From the NCBI GenBank assembly GCA_026986055.1, contig JALSPH010000239.1, positions 1 through 7,555 of the forward strand: DNA of 7,555 bases. The letters are read 5' to 3'. Position numbers and translations under genes: made by a program. Below the pieces are notes generated by a model that did no database searches, was not told where the DNA came from, and saw only the letters and a list, made by a program, of their open reading frames with translations. Source of the stretch: Campylobacterales bacterium (GTDB taxonomy: Bacteria; Campylobacterota; Campylobacteria; Campylobacterales; Hydrogenimonadaceae). This document shows positions 1 to 7,300 of the stretch, one piece after another. Within the stretch, counting starts at the first letter, position 1. Every line of letters starts with the position of its first letter.

Positions 1-41
1 AAATAAGAGAATTTAAACCTAAGGATATTCGTTTATCATGA
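1..41 (+). CDS. Possible 3' end of an upstream gene (partial)
   Basis: Reading from base 3 gives twelve codons ([12 protein letters not shown]) and then a TGA at 39-41. That stop overlaps the fabZ ATG as ATGA, the classic 4-nt overlap of translationally coupled genes. The other two frames close early, with TAA at 4-6 and TAA at 14-16, so an upstream gene could instead end there. The main support is that every other junction up to mreC overlaps or abuts. The peptide is too short to identify. In many proteobacteria lpxD precedes fabZ, but nothing visible here shows that this is lpxD. Confidence 0.35.
   Translation, partial: IREFKPKDIRLS
21..25 (+). promoter_or_regulatory. Shine-Dalgarno of fabZ
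   Basis: AAGGA lies 12 nt before the ATG at 38 and 15 nt before a second in-frame ATG at 41. Both spacings are long, but the first ATG fits better. The site would lie inside the last codons of the putative upstream gene. Confidence 0.5.
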
Positions 42-484
42 TGGATGTAGTACAGATACAGAAGATTTTACCCCACAGATACCCTTTTTTGCTTGTCGAC
101 CGCGTAACGGCGTGCGAGGAGGGCAAATCTATCGAGGCTTACAAAAATGTCTCCATAAGCGAGCCGGTTTTTGAAGGTCACTTTCCCGGTCACCCTATAT
201 ATCCGGGTGTTATGATCATAGAGGGAATGGCCCAAGCCGGCGGCATTTTGGCTTTCGAGAGTCTGGATGAAGAGGGAAAGAACGGAACTGCCGACAAAGT
301 GGTATACTTTATGAGTATAGACAAGTGCAAGTTCAGAAACCCCGTAAGACCGGGTGATCGCCTCGTCTACAAACTCGGTGTCATAAAGCACAAAGGCCCT
401 ATCTGGGTATTGGACGGTAAGGCCTATGTAGATGACAAACTGGTAGCCGAAGCCGAGCTTAAAGCTATGATAGTGGACAAGTGA
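38..484 (+). CDS. fabZ: 3-hydroxyacyl-[acyl-carrier-protein] dehydratase FabZ
   Basis: FabZ is the cytosolic hot-dog-fold dehydratase of type II fatty acid synthesis; it converts 3-hydroxyacyl-ACP to trans-2-enoyl-ACP. The 148-residue product is of normal family length. It shows the N-terminal signature [13 protein letters not shown] (residues 11-23), the active-site segment HFPGHP (48-53) with catalytic His48, and the central-helix segment [10 protein letters not shown] with the second catalytic residue Glu62. The later FRNPVRPGD segment is also typical. ATG 38 is chosen over ATG 41 because it sits closer to the AAGGA and because family members from related organisms begin with a similar M-x-DV-x-QI (from memory). 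The stop TGA (482-484) shares its last base with the lpxA ATG. FabZ and LpxA use the same 3-hydroxyacyl-ACP pool, and their pairing is widespread in Gram-negative bacteria. FabA is excluded by the HRYPFLLVD and HFPGHP pattern and by the lpxA neighbour. Confidence 0.97.
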   Translation: MMDVVQIQKILPHRYPFLLVDRVTACEEGKSIEAYKNVSISEPVFEGHFPGHPIYPGVMIIEGMAQAGGILAFESLDEEGKNGTADKVVYFMSIDKCKFRNPVRPGDRLVYKLGVIKHKGPIWVLDGKAYVDDKLVAEAELKAMIVDK

Positions 485-1275
485 TGGCACAAATCTCACC
501 GCTTGCTATCGTAGAGGAGGGGGCTGAAATAGGAGAGGGTGTAGAGATAGGCCCCTACGCCTACATCTCTTCCGAAGCCAAAATAGGCGACCGCACCGTT
601 ATCGGCCAATGTGCCAGAATAGATGGAGATACGGAGATAGGAGAGGATTGCCGCATATTTTCACATGCGGTTGTAGGCTCCATCCCTCAGGATCTGAAGT
701 TTCACGGCGAAAAGGTCAAGCTCATAATAGGCGACAGAAACACTATTCGCGAATTTACGCTTATCAATCCGGGAACGGAAGGGGGCGGAGGAGTTACCAG
801 GATCGGAGACGACAACCTTCTGATGGGTTATGTCCATATAGCCCACGACTGTATAATAGGCAACCGCTGTATATTTGCAAACGCCGCTACTTTGGCCGGT
901 CATGTCGAAGTCGGAGACGGTGTGGTGGTAGGAGGTATGACTCCGATACACCAGTTCGTCAAGATAGGCGATATGGCGATGATAGCGGGGGCTTCGGCTC
1001 TCAGTCAGGATATTCCTCCCTACTGTTTGGCCGAGGGTAACAGAGCGGTCCTTAGAGGGTTGAATCTGACCGGTCTTAGAAGACATTTGCCCCGTGAAAT
1101 CGTAAACGAGTTGCGTGTAGCCTACAAGGAGCTCTTTGAGAGGGGAAAACCTCTCAAAGAGAGTGCCGAGTCTCTTCTGAAGAGTTCAAAGAGCGATGAA
1201 GTAAAAAAGATGTGCCGGTTCGTGTTGGAGACCAAGCGGGGCATTCCATATGAGAGGATAAAAGATGAACAATAG
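484..1275 (+). CDS. lpxA: UDP-N-acetylglucosamine (or diamino analogue) O/N-acyltransferase LpxA
   Basis: LpxA catalyses the first step of lipid A synthesis, moving an (R)-3-hydroxyacyl chain from ACP to position 3 of the UDP-sugar in the cytoplasm. The 263-residue product matches the usual length of about 262. Residues 1 to about 185 form the left-handed beta-helix, with hexapeptide repeats such as IVEEGA, IGEGVE and IGDRTV. The catalytic His is His121 in HIAHDC (E. coli His125), and GGMTPIHQF follows at 150-158. A helical C-terminal tail begins near residue 190. The position of the E. coli acyl-chain ruler Gly173 is still Gly (Gly169), which by the E. coli rule favours a long chain. Ungapped comparison with E. 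coli shows changes at three sugar-nucleotide pocket positions: His191 to Arg187, Glu200 to Thr196 and Arg205 to His201. ATG 484 is preferred to GTG 481: it gives a one-base TGATG overlap with fabZ. No clear Shine-Dalgarno is visible, so reinitiation after fabZ is likely. Confidence 0.96.
   Translation: MAQISPLAIVEEGAEIGEGVEIGPYAYISSEAKIGDRTVIGQCARIDGDTEIGEDCRIFSHAVVGSIPQDLKFHGEKVKLIIGDRNTIREFTLINPGTEGGGGVTRIGDDNLLMGYVHIAHDCIIGNRCIFANAATLAGHVEVGDGVVVGGMTPIHQFVKIGDMAMIAGASALSQDIPPYCLAEGNRAVLRGLNLTGLRRHLPREIVNELRVAYKELFERGKPLKESAESLLKSSKSDEVKKMCRFVLETKRGIPYERIKDEQ
543..570 (+). other. Imperfect hairpin inside lpxA
   Basis: AGAGAT (543-548) pairs with ATCTCT (565-570), and AGGC (549-552) pairs with GCCT (559-562). 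That gives 10 paired bases, a 6-nt loop and a 2-nt bulge at 563-564. It lies in the region coding for the hexapeptide repeats and may be chance. Confidence 0.35.
1132..1161 (+). repeat. Perfect 12-bp inverted repeat within lpxA
   Basis: CTCTTTGAGAGG (1132-1143) is the exact reverse complement of CCTCTCAAAGAG (1150-1161), separated by the 6-nt loop GGAAAA. It lies in codons for the LpxA C-terminal helical domain ([12 protein letters not shown]), about 100 nt before the clpX start. As mRNA it would form a stable stem-loop. No U-tract follows on either strand, so it does not look like an intrinsic terminator. An RNase processing, mRNA-stability or translation-pausing role is conceivable but not shown. 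Confidence 0.8.
1253..1258 (+). promoter_or_regulatory. Shine-Dalgarno of clpX
   Basis: AGAGGA ends 6 nt before the ATG at 1265, inside the last codons of lpxA. This supports the start that overlaps lpxA by 11 nt. Confidence 0.7.
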
Positions 1276-2485
1276 AAACTGCAGCTTCTGCGGCGCCAAA
1301 GAGAATCAGGATAATCCGCTTCTTGCAGGCAATGGAGTCTATATATGTAAAAATTGCGTAGTCTCCGCCTATAAAATTCTTTTCGGTGAACTTGAAGAGG
1401 AGAGCGAAAGTGTAGACAAAGAGCTGCTTACACCCAAAGAGCTCAAAGCTGCGCTAGATCAGTACGTCATAGGGCAGGAGCGTGCCAAAAAGGTTCTCTC
1501 CGTAGCCGTTTACAACCACTACAAAAGGATATTCAAACAAGGAAGCATAGAGGATGACGATACGGAGATATCGAAATCGAACGTTTTGCTGATAGGTCCT
1601 ACCGGAAGCGGGAAGACGCTTATGGCACAATCTATCGCGAAGTTTTTGGACGTTCCCATAGCCATAGCGGATGCGACAAGCCTGACCGAAGCAGGTTACG
1701 TAGGCGAAGATGTTGAAAACATATTGACGAGGCTTCTTCAGGCTGCCGATGGAGATGTAAAAAAAGCGGAGCAGGGGATAGTCTTTGTCGATGAGGTTGA
1801 CAAGATATCGAGAATGAGCGAAAACCGCTCCATCACAAGAGATGTTTCCGGCGAGGGTGTACAGCAGGCCCTTTTGAAGATAATCGAAGGAAGCGTCGTC
1901 AACATTCCGCCCAAAGGGGGAAGAAAACACCCGAACCAGGATTTCATCCAGATAGATACTTCAAATATACTCTTTATATGCGGCGGAGCGTTCGACGGGC
2001 TTTCCGACATTATCAAAAGGAGGCTTGGAGGAAACGTTCTGGGATTCGACCAGGAGAAGCGCTCCAAAAACGACGAAGAGGCTATATTGAGTGAAGTGGA
2101 GGTCGATGACCTCGTCTCCTACGGCCTCATCCCTGAGCTTATAGGACGCCTTCATGTTCTCGCAGTGCTTAACGAGATATCGAAAGAGGATATGGTCCGC
2201 ATACTGACTGAACCAAAAAACGCTCTGGTCAAACAGTACAAAAAGCTCTTCGCGATAGACGATGTGGAGCTGACTTTCGAGACGGCGGCTTTGGAGGCTA
2301 TCGCTCAGATGGCTATCGAAAGAAAGACCGGCGCAAGAGGGCTTCGTTCCATTATAGAGGAGATCATGGTGGATATCATGTTCGATCTTCCCGAATATGC
2401 CGGGTATGAGATAGTCATAACCGAAGATGTAGTAAAGAGCGGCGCAAAACCGCTATATGTCAAAAAAAGTAAAAAGAGTGCATAA
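1265..2485 (+). CDS. clpX: ATP-dependent Clp protease ATP-binding subunit ClpX
   Basis: ClpX is the hexameric AAA+ unfoldase that recognises tagged proteins and threads them into the ClpP peptidase in the cytoplasm. The 406-residue product has the expected layout. The N-terminal C4 zinc domain has Cys6, Cys9, Cys28 and Cys31. Walker A is GPTGSGKT (111-118). The substrate-gripping pore loop GYVG is at 144-147. Walker B is VFVDEVDK, with Asp176 and Glu177. The RKH pore loop is Arg220-Lys221-His222. The ClpP-docking loop is LGF at 259-261, where E. coli has IGF. The sensor/finger segment ELIGRL has Arg295, and sensor 2 in GARGLR has Arg358. The start overlaps the end of lpxA by 11 nt, and the stop TAA directly abuts the mreB ATG. 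No clpP lies in the window, so the peptidase must be encoded elsewhere. All key residues are present, and the zinc domain rules out HslU. Confidence 0.98.
   Translation: MNNRNCSFCGAKENQDNPLLAGNGVYICKNCVVSAYKILFGELEEESESVDKELLTPKELKAALDQYVIGQERAKKVLSVAVYNHYKRIFKQGSIEDDDTEISKSNVLLIGPTGSGKTLMAQSIAKFLDVPIAIADATSLTEAGYVGEDVENILTRLLQAADGDVKKAEQGIVFVDEVDKISRMSENRSITRDVSGEGVQQALLKIIEGSVVNIPPKGGRKHPNQDFIQIDTSNILFICGGAFDGLSDIIKRRLGGNVLGFDQEKRSKNDEEAILSEVEVDDLVSYGLIPELIGRLHVLAVLNEISKEDMVRILTEPKNALVKQYKKLFAIDDVELTFETAALEAIAQMAIERKTGARGLRSIIEEIMVDIMFDLPEYAGYEIVITEDVVKSGAKPLYVKKSKKSA
2474..2478 (+). promoter_or_regulatory. Weak Shine-Dalgarno of mreB
   Basis: AAGAG lies 7 nt before the mreB ATG (2486), within the lysine-rich tail codons of clpX. 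It is a modest match, so coupling with clpX termination probably helps initiation. Confidence 0.4.
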
Positions 2486-3520
2486 ATGTTTCTAAACAAA
2501 CTGATCGGTGTTTTTTCCAACGACCTATCGATAGACCTTGGTACGGCAAACACGCTGGTACTGGTAAAAGGTGACGGAATCATCATAAACGAGCCCTCCG
2601 TCGTAGCGATACAGATGGATAAGTTTGGGCGCGAAAAGGTTCTGGCCGTCGGCCAGGAGGCAAAAGAGATGGTAGGTAAAACGCCTGGAAACATCAGAGC
2701 CGTCAGGCCGATGAAAGATGGTGTCATAGCCGACTTCGATATAACCGAAAAGATGATCCGCTACTTTATAGAGAAGGCGCATCACAGAAAGAGTTTCATC
2801 CGTCCTCGTATCATCGTATGTGTCCCTTTCGGACTGACTCAGGTCGAGAGAAAGGCCGTAAGGGAGTCTGCGCTCAATGCCGGCGCCCGTGAAGTCTTTC
2901 TCATCGAAGAGCCTATGGCTGCCGCAATAGGTGCGGGGTTGCCCGTCAAAGAACCGCACGGTAACCTTGTAGTCGATATAGGCGGCGGAACTACCGAGAT
3001 AGGTGTGGTCTCTTTGGGCGGGCTTGTCATAAGCAAATCGATAAGAACTGCCGGCGACAAGATCGACCAGGCGATTGCAGACTATGTAAAACGCAAATAT
3101 AACCTCCTTATCGGAGATCGTGTAGCCGAAGAGATAAAGATAGAGATAGGAAGTGCACTTCCGCTCGATGAAGAGCTTACGATGATGGTCAACGGTCGGG
3201 ACCAGGTGAGCGGACTGCTCAGCTCCATAGAGCTTACGAGCGAAGATGCGAGAGAAGCTATGAAAGAGCCGCTTCGCGAGATAGGGGAGGCTTTGAAGGA
3301 TATTTTGGAGCAGACTCCTCCCGATCTTGCAGGCGACATTGTAGAAAACGGCATCGTTCTGACCGGCGGAGGAGCACTCATACGGATGTTGGATAAATAT
3401 CTATCCGAAATAGTGAAGCTGCCGGTCTACGTAGCCGAAGAGCCGCTGTTGGCCGTTGCGAAAGGAACAGGACGTGCACTGGAAGAGATAGACCTTCTCC
3501 AGCAACTATCGTATGAATAG
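2486..3520 (+). CDS. mreB: Rod shape-determining actin homologue MreB
   Basis: MreB is a bacterial actin whose membrane-bound antiparallel filaments orient the elongation machinery for side-wall peptidoglycan synthesis. The 344-residue product is of normal length. It begins with a short hydrophobic/amphipathic segment ([13 protein letters not shown]), the usual membrane-contact region of Gram-negative MreB. Phosphate-1 is DLGTANT (17-23). The conserved [19 protein letters not shown] block spans about 111-129, followed by [16 protein letters not shown] with catalytic Glu141. Phosphate-2 is [12 protein letters not shown] (164-175), and the adenosine motif [12 protein letters not shown] is at 289-300. 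The start abuts the clpX stop (TAAATG), and the end overlaps mreC by 8 nt, consistent with coupled synthesis of filament and partner. It is distinguished from DnaK and FtsA by its length, the NEPSVVAI segment and the mreC neighbour. A rod or helical cell shape is inferred. Confidence 0.98.
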   Translation: MFLNKLIGVFSNDLSIDLGTANTLVLVKGDGIIINEPSVVAIQMDKFGREKVLAVGQEAKEMVGKTPGNIRAVRPMKDGVIADFDITEKMIRYFIEKAHHRKSFIRPRIIVCVPFGLTQVERKAVRESALNAGAREVFLIEEPMAAAIGAGLPVKEPHGNLVVDIGGGTTEIGVVSLGGLVISKSIRTAGDKIDQAIADYVKRKYNLLIGDRVAEEIKIEIGSALPLDEELTMMVNGRDQVSGLLSSIELTSEDAREAMKEPLREIGEALKDILEQTPPDLAGDIVENGIVLTGGGALIRMLDKYLSEIVKLPVYVAEEPLLAVAKGTGRALEEIDLLQQLSYE

Positions 3521-4301
3521 GTTCAACCGTAAGTTTACGATCCTCATACTTCTTGGGGTCGTATTACTTCTATCTCTCTACTCCCCTTCTATCAGAAACA
3601 TCTTTTCGGCATTCGGTTCCATTATACGCTCGGCATACCTCGATATATCCGACAATATAAAGAGTTCGCTCGATAGACACTTTCTTCAGGAAGAGAGTAT
3701 TGCAAAACTGGAAAAAGAGAACCAGCTACTTGAAAAAGCCCTTCTTCGATGCAGAAGCGATGCCGCAATCTACCGCAACATAAAAGAGGCTCTGAAAATG
3801 GGCCCCGATACAAACGCATCGTACGAGCCGGTAAGACCTGAAGGCTATGCGATGATAGGAAATTTTCAGCAACTCTGGCTCGCTCCTTTCGAAAATTACA
3901 ATCCTGCGAAAAACTACGGTGTCTTAAAAGATGGATATGCGGTAGGGATAGTCGTAGAGAAGAAGTTGAGGCCTCTTATGATACTTGCCGGCGATCCTGA
4001 GTGCACCTTCGCCGTATATATCGGAAGAGTACGTGCTCCCGGGATAGCTACCGGACTGGATGAGAGGCATATGGTAGTGAAGTATATTCCCCAGTGGCTG
4101 AAACTGAATAGAGGGGATGAGGTTCTAACCAGCGGGCTCGACAGAATCTTTCCTCCGGGTATTCCGGTCGGGAGAGTCGTTTCGACACAGAAGATGCAGG
4201 GTTTTCAAAACGCCTATATCGAACTATACGGCGATACGCTCCACCCTGACCTTGTATGGGTCGTATCTCCCGCTGAAAATGGCTTTGAAAGCGATTCATA
4301 A
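3513..4301 (+). CDS. mreC: Rod shape-determining protein MreC
   Basis: MreC is a bitopic inner-membrane protein of the elongasome; its periplasmic beta domain contacts PBP2 and couples MreB to wall synthesis. The 262-residue product has a basic N-terminus (MNRFNRKF) and one hydrophobic membrane helix at about 8-24. A charged, leucine-rich coiled-coil stretch follows at about 58-80, and a beta-rich domain runs from about 110 to the end. The best family signature is [20 protein letters not shown] at about 201-220. The positive-inside pattern predicts a periplasmic C-terminus. It is shorter than many MreC proteins (E. coli has over 350 residues), but from memory short forms are normal in Campylobacterota. 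The ATG lies within the last codons of mreB (ATGAATAG, 8-nt overlap) and lacks a clear Shine-Dalgarno, so translation is probably coupled. No mreD follows. Confidence 0.95.
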   Translation: MNRFNRKFTILILLGVVLLLSLYSPSIRNIFSAFGSIIRSAYLDISDNIKSSLDRHFLQEESIAKLEKENQLLEKALLRCRSDAAIYRNIKEALKMGPDTNASYEPVRPEGYAMIGNFQQLWLAPFENYNPAKNYGVLKDGYAVGIVVEKKLRPLMILAGDPECTFAVYIGRVRAPGIATGLDERHMVVKYIPQWLKLNRGDEVLTSGLDRIFPPGIPVGRVVSTQKMQGFQNAYIELYGDTLHPDLVWVVSPAENGFESDS

Positions 4302-4348
4302 GAGCCAATTTAGTAAAATATTAAAATTTCTCCAAGGAGCGCTCTTTT
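4302..4348 (+). promoter_or_regulatory. mreC-carB gap with possible promoter for carB
   Basis: This 47-nt gap is the only non-coding spacer between genes in the window. Its first half is AT-rich and carries TAAAAT twice (4314-4319 and 4322-4327), each one mismatch from the TATAAT -10 consensus. No convincing -35 is visible, but in Campylobacterota sigma-70 promoters the -35 is often weak (established for C. jejuni and H. pylori). A start site 7 nt downstream of either hexamer would give a very short leader. AT-rich spacers contain such hexamers by chance, so confidence is low. Confidence 0.3.
4334..4339 (+). promoter_or_regulatory. Strong Shine-Dalgarno of carB
   Basis: AAGGAG ends 9 nt before the ATG at 4349. 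It is the best ribosome binding site in the window and contrasts with the weak or absent sites of the overlapping genes. It suggests that carB is translated independently of mreC. Confidence 0.85.
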
Positions 4349-7300
4349 ATGCCAAAACGAGACGATATTGAGACTATACTTCTGATCGGATCCGGCCCTA
4401 TAGTTATAGGCCAGGCTTGCGAATTCGACTACTCAGGCACTCAGGCGGCCAAGACTCTAAAGGAGCTTGGTTACCGAGTCGTACTTATCAACTCCAATCC
4501 GGCGACGATAATGACCGATCCGGAGTTTGCGGACAGAACATACATAGAGCCGATAAACGAAGAGATAATAGCGAGAATCATCGAAAAAGAGGGTGTCGAC
4601 GCTATTTTGCCTACGATGGGCGGCCAGACCGCTTTGAACGTGGCTATGAGTATGCACGAAAAGGGGATGCTCGAAGGTGTGGAGTTTTTGGGGGCGAATC
4701 CCGAAGCTATAAAAAAGGGCGAAGATAGACAGGCTTTTAAAGAGGCGATGATAAAGATAGGGATGGACCTGCCTAAAAGCCGCTACGCATACTCGATGGA
4801 GGAGGCTATGGCAGCGGCCGAAGAGATCGGTTTTCCTCTTATCATCCGAGCCTCCTACACCCTTGCCGGCGGCGGAAGCGGCGTCGCATACAACATAGAC
4901 GAGTTCAAGGCTTTGGCCAGAGCCGGTCTCGATGCCAGCCCTATAAGCGAGATTTTGATAGAAGAGAGTCTTTTGGGGTGGAAAGAGTATGAGATGGAGG
5001 TCATTCGAGACAGAGCCGACAACTGTATCATAGTATGCTCCATCGAAAACCTCGACCCGATGGGTGTTCATACGGGCGACTCGATAACGGTGGCTCCCGC
5101 TTTGACTCTTACCGATAAAGAGTATCAGCGCATGAGAGATGCAAGTTTCAAGATTTTGCGTGAAATAGGGGTAGATACGGGCGGTTCCAACGTTCAGTTT
5201 TCGGTAAACCCAAAAACCGGCAGAATGATCGTCATAGAGATGAACCCAAGAGTCAGTCGCTCTTCTGCGCTCGCTTCAAAGGCTACCGGTTACCCTATAG
5301 CGAAAGTCGCTACGCTTCTTGCAGTCGGTTTCACGCTTGACGAGATAAAAAACGACATCACCGGAACTCCGGCAAGCTTTGAGCCTGTGATAGACTATAT
5401 AGTTACAAAAATTCCCCGATTCACTTTCGAGAAGTTCCCTCAGGCCGACTCTACGCTTACTACATCGATGAAGAGTGTGGGTGAGGTTATGGCGATAGGA
5501 AGAACCTTCAAAGAGTCCGTGCAAAAGGCTCTATGCTCGCTTGAAACGGGGCTTGTCGGGTTCGATCCCGTGACGTGTGACGGCGAGAAGCTCAAACGTG
5601 AAATCAGAAGGCCTAACGAAAAGAGGCTTCTATATGTGGCCCAAGCTTTCAGGGAGGGGTATTCGGTAGAGGATGTTTTCGATTTGAGCAGAATAGACCC
5701 ATGGTTTTTGCGTCAAATATACGATATCGTCGAGATGGAGAAGAGTGTCGACATAAACGTTCTGCATGATGAAAAGAGGCTAAGGCTTTTGAAGGCTTCA
5801 GGTTTCAGCGATGCGATGCTGGCGAAGCTTATAAATAAAAAAGAGAATATGGATCTTGGAGAGAACGACATCTATGCCGCTCGCAAAAAGATGGGTATAG
5901 AGCTTGAGTACCACGAAGTCGACACCTGCGCAGCCGAGTTCAAAGCGCTTACGCCATATCTCTACTCCTCTACGAACATCTCGAAGCTGCCCGAAGCAAA
6001 CGGTGCGCAAGACTCTTTGGAGAGTGAAAAAAGAAAGGTTCTGATAATCGGAGGGGGACCGAACCGTATAGGGCAGGGGATCGAATTCGACTACTGCTGC
6101 GTACATGCAGCTTTCGCGCTCGAAGATATGGGGATAACCTCCATAATGTACAACTGTAACCCCGAAACCGTCTCTACCGATTATGACACGAGTGATATTC
6201 TCTACTTCGACCCTATCGACTTCGAGCATGTAAGAAACGTCATAGAGAAAGAGAGTCCAGACGGCATAATAGTCCATTTCGGCGGACAAACGCCTCTTAA
6301 ATTGGCAAAGAAGATAACCTCCATAGGCGGAAAGATAGCGGGAACTAGCGCGAAGGTCATAGATGAAGCGGAAGATAGAGAGAAGTTCTCCGCTTTCATC
6401 AAGGAGCTGGGGCTAAAACAGCCTGAAAACGGTACGGCTTTTACTAAAGAGGAGGCTTTCGCCATAGCTTCACGTATAGGCTATCCGGTTCTTGTAAGGC
6501 CCAGCTACGTACTCGGCGGCAGGGCTATGCGTACCGTATACAACGAAGACGAGTTAAGAGAGTATATGGATGAAGCGGTAAGCGTGAGCAACGAGTCTCC
6601 TGTTTTGATAGACAAATTTTTGGATCATGCCATAGAGCTCGATGTAGATGCCATAAGCGACGGTAAGGATGTTTACATAGGCTCGATTATGCAGCATATA
6701 GAAGAGGCGGGAATTCACTCGGGCGACAGCGCATGCTCTTTGCCTACAGTCTCTATAAGCGACAAGCTGGTAAAAGATGTGGAGAATCAGACAAAAGCGA
6801 TAGCTCTGGGGCTTGGAGTAAAAGGACTTTTGAATATTCAGTACGCCATCTTCAGAGACGAAGTATACCTTATAGAGGTGAATCCGAGGGCGAGCCGCAC
6901 GGTACCTTTCGTCTCCAAAGCTACCGGAGTTCCTCTTGCCAAAGTAGCTACGCGCGTTATGATAAAGGGTGATTTGAGAGAGGCTCTGAAGTTTTACGAC
7001 AAGTTCGGTGTAGTGGAAGATGACGGCAACGTTCTTAAGCCGAAGTTGAAAAATCATATAGCCGTAAAAGAGGCGGTCTTTCCCTTCAGCAAACTTGCAG
7101 GTTCTGACCTCATACTGGGACCGGAGATGAAGTCTACCGGAGAGGTTATGGGAATAAGCAGGACATTCGGTTTGAGTTTTGCAAAGAGCCAGTTTGCCAG
7201 CAAAAACCATCTTCCGCTTTCCGGAACCATCTTTATCTCTTTGACCGATCACGACAAATCGGAAGCCGGCGCTATAGGGAAGATGTTCAGTGAGCTCGGT

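Noticed and set aside
481..486. GTG at 481 as the lpxA start, giving a 4-nt overlap with fabZ
   Set aside because: The next codon is an ATG at 484 that makes a standard TGATG overlap and adds no extra Met. No Shine-Dalgarno favours the GTG. The difference is one residue, so some doubt remains.
505..660. Recurring words such as GATAGGAGAGG as a DNA repeat array
   Set aside because: They are explained by the hexapeptide repeats of the LpxA beta-helix and the frequent ATA codon; spacing and sequence are not regular at the DNA level.
609..1040. 143-codon + strand frame inside lpxA
   Set aside because: It is out of frame with a clear LpxA, and its Arg/Gly/Tyr-rich low-complexity translation reflects the hexapeptide-repeat DNA read in another frame.
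4300..4346. AAGAGC (4300-4305) and GCTCTT (4341-4346) with a trailing T-run as a terminator between mreC and carB
   Set aside because: The stem is only 6 bp with a 35-nt loop, and the T-run leads straight into the carB ATG. It is far from a normal intrinsic terminator.
4457..5071. 204-codon open frame on the minus strand
   Set aside because: It lies wholly antisense to strongly conserved CarB coding sequence, has no recognisable motif, and fits a shadow frame of biased codon use.
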